DNA of 64,000 nt, taken from Anaerofilum sp. An201 (GTDB lineage: Bacteria; Bacillota; Clostridia; Oscillospirales; Ruminococcaceae). The position numbers were made by a program, and so were the translations under genes. The DNA lies in contig NZ_NFJT01000007.1 in the NCBI RefSeq assembly GCF_002160015.1, positions 1 through 64,000 of the forward strand, written 5' to 3'. Under the pieces are notes generated by a model. The model had not been told where the DNA came from. It did not search any database and was given only the letters and a program-made list of their open reading frames with translations. Below are positions 29,860-37,396 of this stretch, piece after piece; within the stretch, counting starts at the first letter, position 1; every line of letters starts with the position of its first letter.

Positions 29860-31089
29860 TTATAAATCTCTGCTCCCCTTCGCCGCCCGCGCGGCCTGTT
29901 CCACCGCCTGCAGGGTCGTCCCGCAGCGGCGGGCGGCGGCGGCGAGGTCGGCGTATTCGGGCTTTTCCTTGCAGATGCCCTCGCCCCGCGCCGTCTTTAC
30001 CCGCACCGGGCCATAGGGGGTCTCGCGGGTCTCCACACTGCGCGCCAGCGTATACCGGCGGCAGACCGTCTCCCGCACGCCCAGCGTGGTGGTGTGCAGC
30101 AGGAGCAGGCGGGCCATCCGGTCGGCGTCCTCGCGGCGGCAGACACAGCACAGCACAAGGCCCGGCCGTCCCTTTTTCATCCCCGCCGCCAGCGTGTAGA
30201 CGTCCAGCGCGCCCTGTTCCAGCAGCGTTTCGCAGGCAAAGGCCACCGCTTCGGGGGTCATGTCGTCCAGATTGCAGCACAGCTCGGCCACCTCGCCGCG
30301 CGTGCCGGTCTCGCCCAGGTGCGCGCGCACACAGTTGGCCGCCTCGAAGTCCTTGGCGCCCATGCCGCAGCCGGTGGCCAGCAGGGTCATCACCGGCATC
30401 TCGCCGAAGGCATCGGCAAAATGGCGCAGCAGCGCCGCTCCGGTGGGGGTGCACAGCTCGCCCCGGATGCGCCCGCCGTACACCGGCACGCCCCGCAGCA
30501 GATACGCCGTGGCAGGCGCCGGCACCGGCAGGATGCCGTGGGCACATTGCACCTGCCCGCTGCCCACATGCACCGGCGACACCACCACCCGGTCGGGCGA
30601 GAGCTGCTCCATCAGCAGGCAGACGCCCACCACGTCGGCCACCGCGTCCAGCGCGCCCACCTCGTGGAAATGCACCTGCTCCACCGGGCAGCCGTGGGCG
30701 TGGGCCTCGGCCTCGGCAATGGCGGCATACACCGCTTTGGCATGCGCGCGGACCCCTTCGCTCACCTCCAGCCCGTCCAGCAGCGCCGCGATGTCGGGCA
30801 GGCCGCTGTGGGCGTGGTGATGATGGTGGCCGTGTTCATGCTCATGGCCGTGATGGTGCCCGTGGCCGTCCACGTCGTGGCTGTGCTCCTCCTCGCCGCG
30901 CACCGTCACCCGCATATGGGTGCCGCGCAGGCCGCACTTCTCGCTCTCCTCGGCCTGCACCTGCAGGCCGGGGAACAGATGGTTCATTTTGTGCAGGAAG
31001 CCCGCCTTGTCCTCCGCCAGCTCCCACAGCGCGGCCATCAGCATATCGCCCGCCGCTCCCATCGCGCATTCCAGATACAGTGTTTTCAT
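29860..31089 (-). CDS. larC: Nickel-pincer cofactor cyclometallase LarC, 409 aa
   Basis: Inserts Ni into pyridinium-3,5-bisthiocarboxylate mononucleotide, using CTP, to complete the cofactor of lactate racemase and relatives. The N-terminus is LYLECAMGAAGDM, and a His-rich stretch (GHGHHHGHEHEHGHHHHH) at about residues 74-93 fits metal binding. Later blocks are VHFHEVGALDAVADVVG and CTPTGAALL. In Lactobacillus plantarum the gene needs a programmed frameshift; here it is one open frame. The start overlaps the larB stop by four bases. No larA is in the window, so the client enzyme lies elsewhere. Confidence 0.94.
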   Translation of the reverse strand: MKTLYLECAMGAAGDMLMAALWELAEDKAGFLHKMNHLFPGLQVQAEESEKCGLRGTHMRVTVRGEEEHSHDVDGHGHHHGHEHEHGHHHHHAHSGLPDIAALLDGLEVSEGVRAHAKAVYAAIAEAEAHAHGCPVEQVHFHEVGALDAVADVVGVCLLMEQLSPDRVVVSPVHVGSGQVQCAHGILPVPAPATAYLLRGVPVYGGRIRGELCTPTGAALLRHFADAFGEMPVMTLLATGCGMGAKDFEAANCVRAHLGETGTRGEVAELCCNLDDMTPEAVAFACETLLEQGALDVYTLAAGMKKGRPGLVLCCVCRREDADRMARLLLLHTTTLGVRETVCRRYTLARSVETRETPYGPVRVKTARGEGICKEKPEYADLAAAARRCGTTLQAVEQAARAAKGSRDL

Positions 31090-31841
31090 TCTGCCGCCTC
31101 CATGTGATTGATCATACTGGCGAGGTATCCCGCGCCAAACCCGTTGTCGATATTCACCACGCTCACGCCGCTGGCGCAGCTGTTGAGCATCGAAAGCAGC
31201 GCCGCCACCCCGCCGAACGACGCGCCGTAGCCCACGCTGGTGGGCACCGCGATCACCGGGCAGTCGGCCAGGCCGCCGATCACGCTCGCCAGCGCGCCCT
31301 CCATGCCCGCGATGGCCACGATCACCCGCGCGGTCATGATCTCGTCCATGTGGGACAGCAGCCGGTGCAGCCCGGCCACCCCCACGTCGTACAGCCGCAC
31401 CACCCGGTTGCCCAGCGCCTCGGCGGTGAGGGCGGCTTCCTCGGCCACCGGCATGTCGCTGGTGCCGCCGGTGGCCACCACGATCGTTCCCCCGCGCGGC
31501 GCGGGCAGCTCGCCCACGATGCCCACCCGGCTGAGCGGGTCGTAGCGCAGCGGCAGCGCCTGTCCCGCCAGCCGGGCCGCCTCGGCCGACATGCGGGTGA
31601 TGAGGATGGTTTTCTGTCCCCCCTCGTACATGGCGGCGGCGATCTCCCGGATCTGCTCCGGCGTCTTGGACGCCCCGTAGATCACCTCGGCCGCCCCCTG
31701 CCGCAGCGCGCGGTGGCGGTCGATCTTGGCAAAGCCCAGGTCCTCGAACGGCTGTTTTTTCAGCTGCAGCAGCGCGTCGGCGGCGGTGCACTCGCCCGCC
31801 TCCACCCGCTTCAAAAGGTCGTAGATCTCGTGTTGTTCCAT
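31086..31841 (-). CDS. larB: Nickel-pincer cofactor synthase LarB, 251 aa
   Basis: Carboxylates and hydrolyses nicotinic acid adenine dinucleotide to pyridinium-3,5-biscarboxylate mononucleotide, the first cofactor step. The C-terminal half has the PurE-like fold: IVVATGGTSDMPVAEEAALT, DVGVAGLHRLL, VAIAGMEGALASVIGGL and VPTSVGYGASFGGVAALLSM. The N-terminal helical part contains FAKIDRHRALRQGAAEVIYG. ATG follows AAAGGAGATACCG. It sits 12 bases after larE and overlaps larC. Confidence 0.95.
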   Translation of the reverse strand: MEQHEIYDLLKRVEAGECTAADALLQLKKQPFEDLGFAKIDRHRALRQGAAEVIYGASKTPEQIREIAAAMYEGGQKTILITRMSAEAARLAGQALPLRYDPLSRVGIVGELPAPRGGTIVVATGGTSDMPVAEEAALTAEALGNRVVRLYDVGVAGLHRLLSHMDEIMTARVIVAIAGMEGALASVIGGLADCPVIAVPTSVGYGASFGGVAALLSMLNSCASGVSVVNIDNGFGAGYLASMINHMEAAE

Positions 31842-31853
31842 CGGTATCTCCTT

Positions 31854-32597
31854 TCAGCGCGGGCGCAGGTCCAGCAGCACGCCGTCGAACAGCGCCCCCA
31901 GCGCGGCGGTGATCTCCTGCCGGCGGCCGAACGCCTGCGGCAGCTGGTCCTGCGGCAATTGCAGGCAGGCGGTGCTGCCCAGCACCCGCACCCGCAGGTC
32001 GGAAAAGCCCATCTGCATCAGCAGCTCCTCGGCCCGCTCGATCCGCCGCAGCAGCCCCTTTTCCAGCCGCTGGCCGGTGGGCACCCGGGTGGCCAGACAG
32101 GCATAGGCCGGCTTGTCCCACACCGGCAGGCCCAGCTCCTTTGCCATGCGGCGCACGGCGGCCTTGTCCAGCCGGCAGTCCCGCAGCGGCGAGCGCACGC
32201 CCAGCTCCCGCAGCGCCCGCATGCCCGGGCGGTCGCCGGCGTCGTCCGAGGCGTTGGTGCCGTCCAGCAGGACGGTGCGGCCGTCGTCGGCGGCGCGCCG
32301 GGCCAGCGCCGAGAAGATGGCGTTTTTGCAGCGGTAGCAGCGGTCGGGCGGGTTTTCGGCCACCTGCGGCACGGCCAGCACATCCAGCTCGATCACCGTC
32401 AGCGGCACGCCGCACAGCCGGGCCACCTTCTGCGCGTCCTCCAGCTCAAAGGCGGGCTGAAAGGCGGTCTTTACAAAATAGGGCTGCACGTCGGCGCCGG
32501 AGCGGCGGGCCGCGGCCAGCAGCAGCGCCGAGTCCACTCCGCCCGACAGCCCCAGCGCGGCGGGGGGAAGGCCGCGGAAAAATTCCTGTAAGGTCAT
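31854..32597 (-). CDS. larE: Sulfur-donating ATP-pyrophosphatase LarE, 247 aa
   Basis: Turns the two carboxylates of the cofactor precursor into thiocarboxylates. The PP-loop is SGGVDSA at residues 18-24; ENPPDRCYRCK and ACLATRVPTG (Cys167) are the Cys-bearing blocks, the latter matching the sacrificial sulfur-donor Cys of LarE. With Cys87 and Cys90 it could alternatively hold an iron-sulfur cluster, as in some LarE proteins. ATG follows AAGGAGGAACCT. It lies 15 bases downstream of the FmdE-like gene. Confidence 0.94.
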   Translation of the reverse strand: MTLQEFFRGLPPAALGLSGGVDSALLLAAARRSGADVQPYFVKTAFQPAFELEDAQKVARLCGVPLTVIELDVLAVPQVAENPPDRCYRCKNAIFSALARRAADDGRTVLLDGTNASDDAGDRPGMRALRELGVRSPLRDCRLDKAAVRRMAKELGLPVWDKPAYACLATRVPTGQRLEKGLLRRIERAEELLMQMGFSDLRVRVLGSTACLQLPQDQLPQAFGRRQEITAALGALFDGVLLDLRPR

Positions 32598-32612
32598 AGG
32601 TTCCTCCTTGTT

Positions 32613-33137
32613 TCACCAGCCCCGGTCATAGGGGGAAAAGCAGTCGAGACACACCGTCCTGCCGTCCTGCAGGCGCATCGCATACTCGGCGGCGGGCTCG
32701 CCGCACACCTCGCACACACAGGTGCGGAACAGCCGCGCGGGTTCGGGCATCCCGCAGCGGGGGGCGGTGCGGCGGAAAACGGCCTCCTCGGGGGCGTTCA
32801 GCAGCCACTCGATCTTTTCGGCGCGGGGAAGGTCCGGGATGTCGGCGCGCAGCACCAGGCGCAGGCTGCGCCCGCTTTTGCGCTCGAAAAAGGTGAACGC
32901 CTGCCGTCCGCGCAGCCGGAAGAGCAGATTCCCCTTGCCGGCGGTGCAGCCCAGGATGGCCTGGATGCCGTCCACCCCGCAGGCGTCGTTTTCGCACACG
33001 CAGACCAGCTGCTCGTCCTCGGCGCGTGCGGCCGCAAAATGGTCCCGCGCCGCCAGCGCGGCCCTCACCCCGATGGCAAGCCCCGGGCAGGCGTGGCCGT
33101 GGAAGGCCACCGCGGCGTTCCATGCGTTCGTGTCCAT
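32613..33137 (-). CDS. FmdE/FwdE-family metal-binding protein, 174 aa
   Basis: Related to the small E subunit annotated in formylmethanofuran dehydrogenase loci, which in bacteria occurs far from methanogenesis. The N-terminal block FHGHACPGLAIGVRAA and CENDACGVDGIQAILGCTAG are the family's ligand-rich core. The C-terminus has a zinc-ribbon-like set (CVCEVCG and CLDCF). First gene of the larE-larB-larC operon, so a job in metal handling for the nickel cofactor is a reasonable inference. ATG follows GAGGAGGAAGGAT, directly after an intrinsic terminator in its leader. Confidence 0.85.
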   Translation of the reverse strand: MDTNAWNAAVAFHGHACPGLAIGVRAALAARDHFAAARAEDEQLVCVCENDACGVDGIQAILGCTAGKGNLLFRLRGRQAFTFFERKSGRSLRLVLRADIPDLPRAEKIEWLLNAPEEAVFRRTAPRCGMPEPARLFRTCVCEVCGEPAAEYAMRLQDGRTVCLDCFSPYDRGW

Positions 33138-33288
33138 ATCCTTCCTCCTCAAAAAAAGAAGCCGCCGCCCCCCTGCCCCGCAGACACGGGGGCGAGGGGG
33201 CAGCAGCCTTCCTGAACTGCACTGTTTTGTGGGATGCGCCAAAAGGCCGCCTTGTCGGTGCAGCGGCCGCCGGCCTGGGGCCGGCATT
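33138..33288 (-). promoter_or_regulatory. Structured 5' leader of the fmdE-lar operon (candidate riboswitch or attenuator)
   Basis: About 150 bases between promoter and first gene. It has GCCGGCC/GGCCGGC, a CTGCAC...GTGCAG pairing enclosing a GGCGGCC-TTTT-GGC arm, and finally a strong terminator just before the ribosome site. The CTGCAC/GTGCAG helix would be the receptor-like domain. I do not recognise it as a known class; nickel, molybdenum or a nicotinate-derived compound are possible signals. Confidence 0.5.
33151..33198 (-). terminator. Intrinsic terminator inside the fmdE-lar leader
   Basis: On the minus strand GCTGCCCCCTCGCCCC pairs with GGGGCAGGGGGCGGC (one bulge, one G-T), followed by CTTCTTTTTTT and then directly by GAGGAGG of the fmdE-like gene. 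Confidence 0.8.
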
Positions 33289-33294
33289 TGTTTT

Positions 33295-33323
33295 ATTGTA
33301 GCAAACCGGGCGGGGGCTGTCAA
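33295..33323 (-). promoter_or_regulatory. Sigma-A promoter of the fmdE-lar operon
   Basis: Perfect TTGACA, 17-base spacer, TACAAT on the minus strand. Confidence 0.85.
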
Positions 33324-33359
33324 GGCTGGCCTCCTTCCCGGCGCACCGGCGGGTTTCTT

Positions 33360-33455
33360 CAAAGGCTTCCCCCTTTTGCCGGGGGCGGGTGCGGAGGAAG
33401 CGGGCAAGCTTCGACCTCATCCGGCGCTTCGCGCCACCTTCCCCTGAGGAAGGCA
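33360..33455. repeat. Dispersed repeat, type B half and type A copy
   Basis: GGCTTCCCCC...GGGGGC at 33364-33386, then TTCGACCTCATCC, a GGCGC-TTC-GCGCC stem and CTTCCCCTGAGGAAGG (33409-33455). Lies between the lar promoter and the URO-D-like gene. Confidence 0.75.
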
Positions 33456-33517
33456 GGCCGTACCCTCCCTCTGCAACCGCGCGGTCCCGGGCCTTTGCCT
33501 GGATAGGGGGAGAGGGG

Positions 33518-34753
33518 TCATGCGTTCCAGTTGTTCGCGATCTCCTCGCGGATGATCTGCACATAGCGGCGCACCTTGTCGGCGCTGCGGGACACGGTGT
33601 AGACGTCGCGCTGGGCAAATTCCAGCGTGCAGCCCTCGGCGGCCTTCAGGGTCTTGCGGATGTGCTCGCGCAGGGCCTCCTCGTCCATCACGTCGCCCAC
33701 GCCCAGATAGTTGGGGCTGGGCTTGCGCAGATACACGATGTTTTTTCCGCGCAGCTGCCGGCCCATGAACTCCTCGTCGCACCAGGGCGAGACGCTCACC
33801 TTGCACAGGTTCTCCATCGTCTTGATGTCGTCCCACACGGCGCTCACCGGCTCGCAGCAGCCGTAGGACAGCTTGCCGAACGCCCTGCCGATCCGCTGGT
33901 AGCAGGGGAAGATGAACTCGTGGAACATCTCGGGCGAGATGCTCACCGTCTCCTGCGAATCCATGAAGCCCCACACCTGGCGGGTGTCGGTGATCGGGCC
34001 GGCGGGCAGGTCGTCGGTGAAGCACTTGCTGCCCTGGTTCAGCAGCTCGAAGCCGGTGGTGGAGCACAGGAAGCCGCCCTTGGCCAGGTAGTCGAAATAG
34101 GCCAGATAGTCGTCGGCGATGCGGCTCATCATCTCCTTGAACAGCTCGGGGTAGTCGTACATGGCAAAGCACATGTTCTCCATGCCCATCAGGTGCACCA
34201 CCTGCTGGGTGGGCACGGCGCCCAGGCTCTGCATGGTCATGCGCACCGGCAGGATGTCGCCGAAGGCCTCCTGCGCGGCCTGGAAATAGCGCTCGGTGGC
34301 GGCGGTGTCCACCCCGAAGTCGGCCTTGCCCAGCTTGTCCCAGTCGTCTTCCAGGTCGCCGATGACATAGTCGAACTGGTGGCCCACGGTGTTGCCGTTG
34401 ATGTCGGTGGCGGTGTGGGAGGTGACCTTGTGGCCGAAGGGATGGAACCAGGTCTCCCACTTCACGCCGAAGTAGTCGGGCGCCACCCAGTCGTCGTCAA
34501 ACTCGGCCAGATTATAGAAATTGCGGTACAGATCGGTCTCCAGGCGGCGGGCGACCGGATCGGTGCACTGCAGCAGCGGCTCGATCACCTCGTGCTCGAA
34601 GGTGTCGGTCTCCACGTGCAGCATGGGGCGCTCGCCCCGGCAGGCATTGTGCAGCTTCCAGAGGGCAATGCGGCGCTGATTCTTTTCGCTGTGAAACACT
34701 TCCAGCTGCCGGTTGGCAAGCCGGCGCAGACGTTCGCGCTCGGCGGCAGTCAT
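33518..34753 (-). CDS. Uroporphyrinogen-decarboxylase-like protein, 411 aa
   Basis: Resembles the URO-D-like barrel proteins that act as corrinoid methyltransferases or related enzymes rather than in haem synthesis; no haem genes are near. Recognisable parts are LPVRMTMQSLGAVPTQQV, GGFLCSTTGFELLNQGSK, then FIFPCYQRIGRAFG and the late YGCCEPVSAVW, where Cys could bind zinc. At 411 residues it is longer than HemE (about 350). ATG chosen at MTAAERERL after AAGGAAGGGACC. It is divergent from an AraC regulator, which probably controls it; the substrate is unknown. Confidence 0.75.
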   Translation of the reverse strand: MTAAERERLRRLANRQLEVFHSEKNQRRIALWKLHNACRGERPMLHVETDTFEHEVIEPLLQCTDPVARRLETDLYRNFYNLAEFDDDWVAPDYFGVKWETWFHPFGHKVTSHTATDINGNTVGHQFDYVIGDLEDDWDKLGKADFGVDTAATERYFQAAQEAFGDILPVRMTMQSLGAVPTQQVVHLMGMENMCFAMYDYPELFKEMMSRIADDYLAYFDYLAKGGFLCSTTGFELLNQGSKCFTDDLPAGPITDTRQVWGFMDSQETVSISPEMFHEFIFPCYQRIGRAFGKLSYGCCEPVSAVWDDIKTMENLCKVSVSPWCDEEFMGRQLRGKNIVYLRKPSPNYLGVGDVMDEEALREHIRKTLKAAEGCTLEFAQRDVYTVSRSADKVRRYVQIIREEIANNWNA

Positions 34754-34890
34754 GATGGTCCCTTCCTTTCGCGGCTGCGCAAAGCGCACAGCCCGGCTTT
34801 TTTTTCTTTTATCATAGCACATCCGGGCGGCGGGCGGAATACCGGCAATTGCCCCAAAAATACAAAAAATTGCTGTGCTCTGCGCGCGGG

Positions 34891-34899
34891 GTGTGGTAT
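34891..34899 (+). promoter_or_regulatory. Extended -10 promoter of the AraC-type gene
   Basis: TGG-TATACT about 25 bases ahead of the ATG, with no strong -35. Confidence 0.5.
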
Positions 34900-34922
34900 A
34901 CTGAAACAAAGGGGGCAAAAAC

Positions 34923-35753
34923 ATGGAACGGTTCGATTCGATCTCGGTGCCTCTGTACCGCAGCGCCGGGCTGGAGGAGCGGGGCGTGTGCATCACCATC
35001 GCCGGGTGCTACAGCCAGGTGTACACCCACAACCTGCCGCCGCGGCGGATGTCGGAGTGGATCCTGATCCTGTGCACCGAGGGCGGCGGCTGGGTGCAGA
35101 TGGAAGGCCAGGCACGCCGCCGGGTGGCGGCCGGGCAGATGCTGCTTCTGCCGCCGGACCTGTCGCATTCCTACGGCAACGGGCCGGACGGCTGGACGGT
35201 GCAGTGGCTGCACTGCACCGGCGGGGTGGCGCAGACGCTGTGCCAGCGCATCTGTGCGGGCAGGGCGCCGGGCACCCCGCTTTCGGGGGCGCAGACCCAG
35301 CCGCTGCTGGAGCAGATCCTGCACCGGCTGAAGGGCGGGCGCGGCCTCACCGACGTGCTGTGCGCCGAGGCGCTGCTCACTCAGCTGCTGTGCAGCGTGC
35401 TGGAGGCGGTGCAGAACACCGCGCTGGGCGGCAGCCAGGCCACCACCGTGCAGGCGGCGGTGCAGTTTTTGCAGACCACCACCGACTACACCCTCTCGCT
35501 GGACGAGCTGGCCGCCCGGATGGGGCTGTCGAAATATTATCTCATCAAGCTGTTCCGCCAGTACACCGGCGATACCCCGATGGAGTATTTCCAGCAGGTG
35601 CGGCTGCGGCGCGCCTGCGGCCTGCTGAGCACCACCAGCCTTTCGGTGGCCCAGATCAGCGAGCAGCTGGGCTACAGCAGCCCCTTCCATTTTTCGGGCG
35701 CATTCAAGCGCTGTTTCGGCATTTCGCCCAGCCGGTACCGCCGCCTTTTGTGA
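34923..35753 (+). CDS. AraC-family transcriptional regulator, 276 aa
   Basis: N-terminal cupin-like sensing domain (about residues 20-100: EWILILCTEGGGWVQMEGQA and AAGQMLLLPPDLSHSYG), then the C-terminal double helix-turn-helix (LSLDELAARMGLSKYYLIKL and VAQISEQLGYSSPFHFSGAF, ending KRCFGISPSRYRR). Standard length. The sensor type is shared with regulators of sugar use. The divergent URO-D-like gene, 169 bases away, is the obvious target. A good terminator follows. Confidence 0.93.
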   Translation: MERFDSISVPLYRSAGLEERGVCITIAGCYSQVYTHNLPPRRMSEWILILCTEGGGWVQMEGQARRRVAAGQMLLLPPDLSHSYGNGPDGWTVQWLHCTGGVAQTLCQRICAGRAPGTPLSGAQTQPLLEQILHRLKGGRGLTDVLCAEALLTQLLCSVLEAVQNTALGGSQATTVQAAVQFLQTTTDYTLSLDELAARMGLSKYYLIKLFRQYTGDTPMEYFQQVRLRRACGLLSTTSLSVAQISEQLGYSSPFHFSGAFKRCFGISPSRYRRLL

Positions 35754-35763
35754 GAAACGAACA

Positions 35764-35801
35764 CCGCCCCCGCTGCGCTGGCAGCGGGGGCGGATTTTTT
35801 T
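35764..35801 (+). terminator. Terminator of the AraC-type gene
   Basis: CCGCCCCCGCTGC pairs exactly with GCAGCGGGGGCGG across a 4-base loop, followed by ATTTTTTT. Confidence 0.92.
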
Positions 35802-35833
35802 GCGGTGTTTGGGGGAAGCCGGGCGGTACGGCA

Positions 35834-35867
35834 AGCCTTTCCCCGACAGGGGGCGGATGAGGTCGAA
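35834..35867. repeat. Dispersed repeat type A, shortened copy
   Basis: CCTTTCCCCGACAGGGGGCGG followed by ATGAGGTCGAA; the second stem appears merged or deleted. Confidence 0.65.
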
Positions 35868-35907
35868 GCCCTCCCGCCGCGCCCCGCGGCCGTATCCAAA
35901 CACGCAA

Positions 35908-35961
35908 GCGCCCGCCGGGCGGCTGTGCAGCCACGCCCGGCGGGCGCTTTTGGGTTTTTAT
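35908..35961. terminator. Hairpin at the tail of the MobA-like gene
   Basis: GCGCCCGCCGGGCG pairs with CGCCCGGCGGGCGC; the plus strand continues TTTTGGGTTTTT. The minus-strand T-run is weak, so its use by the MobA-like gene is uncertain. Confidence 0.55.
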
Positions 35962-36551
35962 TGTTCGGTTGTGCCGCGGGATGCGATCGCCTCCAGGCGC
36001 TCCAGCTGGGCGGGGGTGTCGGCGTCCCACAGTTCCCATTCGGCGGCGGCCTCCACCAGGCGAACCTCGCCTTCGTGCGCGCGCAGCACCGCGCCGCCTC
36101 CCTGCTGCGGGCCCAGGGCGCGCAGCCCGGCCAGCGCCGACGCCGGGAACAGCGCCGGGCTGCCTCCCTCGCCCCGCCAGGCAAGGCGGTAGTAGCCGGG
36201 CCGGGCCGCGAAGGCGGCGCAGAGCCTGCGCCAGCTGTCCGGGGAGACCAGCGGCTGGTCGGCCTGACAGAAGGCCCAACCGGCCTCGCCGGCCAGCCGT
36301 TCCATCGCCAGCGCGATCCCCTCGCCCCGCCCGGTGCGGCCGTGCAGCAGCACCTCGCAGTCCATTTCCCGCGCAATGGCGGCGGCCTCCGGCCAGCGGG
36401 TGACCACCAGCACCCGGGAGAAGGCCTCCCGCGGCAGGTTCTGCAGGGTGTATCCCAGCAGGGTGACGCCGCAGAACGGCTCCACCAGCTTGTTGCGGCC
36501 AAAGCGCTTTGCCTGCCCCGACGCCATCACGATGCAGGCCGGGCGGCTCAT
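35958..36551 (-). CDS. MobA-like nucleotidyltransferase, 197 aa
   Basis: GT-A fold NTP transferase related to MobA/MocA, which transfer a nucleotide to molybdopterin. The N-terminal loop MASGQAKRFGRNKLVEPF is the nucleotide-binding signature (G-x-x-x-RFG-x-NKL), and CQADQPLVSPDSW carries the metal Asp. Its start overlaps the tyrA stop by four bases, so it is translated with the aromatic genes; no molybdenum genes lie beside it. Either a cofactor enzyme riding in the operon or an unrelated small-molecule nucleotidyltransferase. Confidence 0.8.
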   Translation of the reverse strand: MSRPACIVMASGQAKRFGRNKLVEPFCGVTLLGYTLQNLPREAFSRVLVVTRWPEAAAIAREMDCEVLLHGRTGRGEGIALAMERLAGEAGWAFCQADQPLVSPDSWRRLCAAFAARPGYYRLAWRGEGGSPALFPASALAGLRALGPQQGGGAVLRAHEGEVRLVEAAAEWELWDADTPAQLERLEAIASRGTTEQ

Positions 36552-37396
36552 TTGTCGAAGGCCGCGCGGCGGCGGGTGCTGGTGACGAACATCTCCTCCA
36601 GCGCGGCGCGGTCGCCGTCCAACAGGTGGGATTTCAGGGTTTGCAGGGTGGCGGTGAACTGGTCGATCTCGGCGGCCAGGATCTCGCGGTTTTCCAGGAA
36701 CAGCTCGCTCCACATCGTCTCGTTGATGCGGGCGATGCGGGTGAGGTCGCGGAAGGAATCGCCGGTATACTCGGCCAGATGGGCGTTGTCGCTGGCGCAC
36801 ATCAGGCTCACGGCGATGGCGTGGGTGAGCTGGCTGACATAGCCGATCATCCGGTCGTGCGCTTCGGGCGACAGGGTGCAGATATGGGCAAAGCCCAGCG
36901 TTTCGGCCAGCACCCGCGCAAAGGCAAGCCCGGCCGGGGTGTTTTTGTCGGTGGGGGTGATGATAAAGTTGGCGGGGGCGAACATCGCGTCGGTGGCGTT
37001 CTGCACGCCGCTCACCTCCCGCCCGGCCATCGGGTGACTGGCGATGAACTCCACCCCGTCGGGCAGCATGGCCTGGATCGGCTCCACCACCCCCTGCTTG
37101 ACGCCCGACACATCGGTGAAGATCAGGCCCGGCCGGAACAGGTGCTTATAGGTGCGCACCCACTCGACGAAGGCCGCCGGGTAGAGCGCAAAGACGATGC
37201 GGCCGGCCCTTTCCACCAGCGGCTCGAAATCGCGGCTGGCCCCTTCGTCGATGATGCCCTTTTCCCTGGCGTAGGCGAGGGCGAATTCGTCCCGGTCGAT
37301 GGCCGACACCCGCCAGCCCCGCTTCGACAGGCCCATCGCGTAGCTGCCGCCCAGCAGGCCCAGCCCCACGATGAGAATCTCTTTCTTTTTATCCAT
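36548..37396 (-). CDS. tyrA: Prephenate dehydrogenase, 282 aa
   Basis: Oxidative decarboxylation of prephenate toward tyrosine. The NAD-binding start is LIVGLGLLGGSYAMGLSKRG; substrate-side blocks are FTDVSGVKQGVVEPIQ, ASHPMAGREVSGV and the helical ARINETMWSELFLENRE. No ACT domain follows, making it a short TyrA. Start chosen at MDKKKEILIV. It overlaps the end of aroA by eight bases and the MobA-like gene by four. Confidence 0.93.
   Translation of the reverse strand: MDKKKEILIVGLGLLGGSYAMGLSKRGWRVSAIDRDEFALAYAREKGIIDEGASRDFEPLVERAGRIVFALYPAAFVEWVRTYKHLFRPGLIFTDVSGVKQGVVEPIQAMLPDGVEFIASHPMAGREVSGVQNATDAMFAPANFIITPTDKNTPAGLAFARVLAETLGFAHICTLSPEAHDRMIGYVSQLTHAIAVSLMCASDNAHLAEYTGDSFRDLTRIARINETMWSELFLENREILAAEIDQFTATLQTLKSHLLDGDRAALEEMFVTSTRRRAAFDK

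Noticed and set aside
33138-33288. Known Moco or NiCo riboswitch
   Set aside because: I could not match the remembered conserved cores of either class; left as an unclassified leader.
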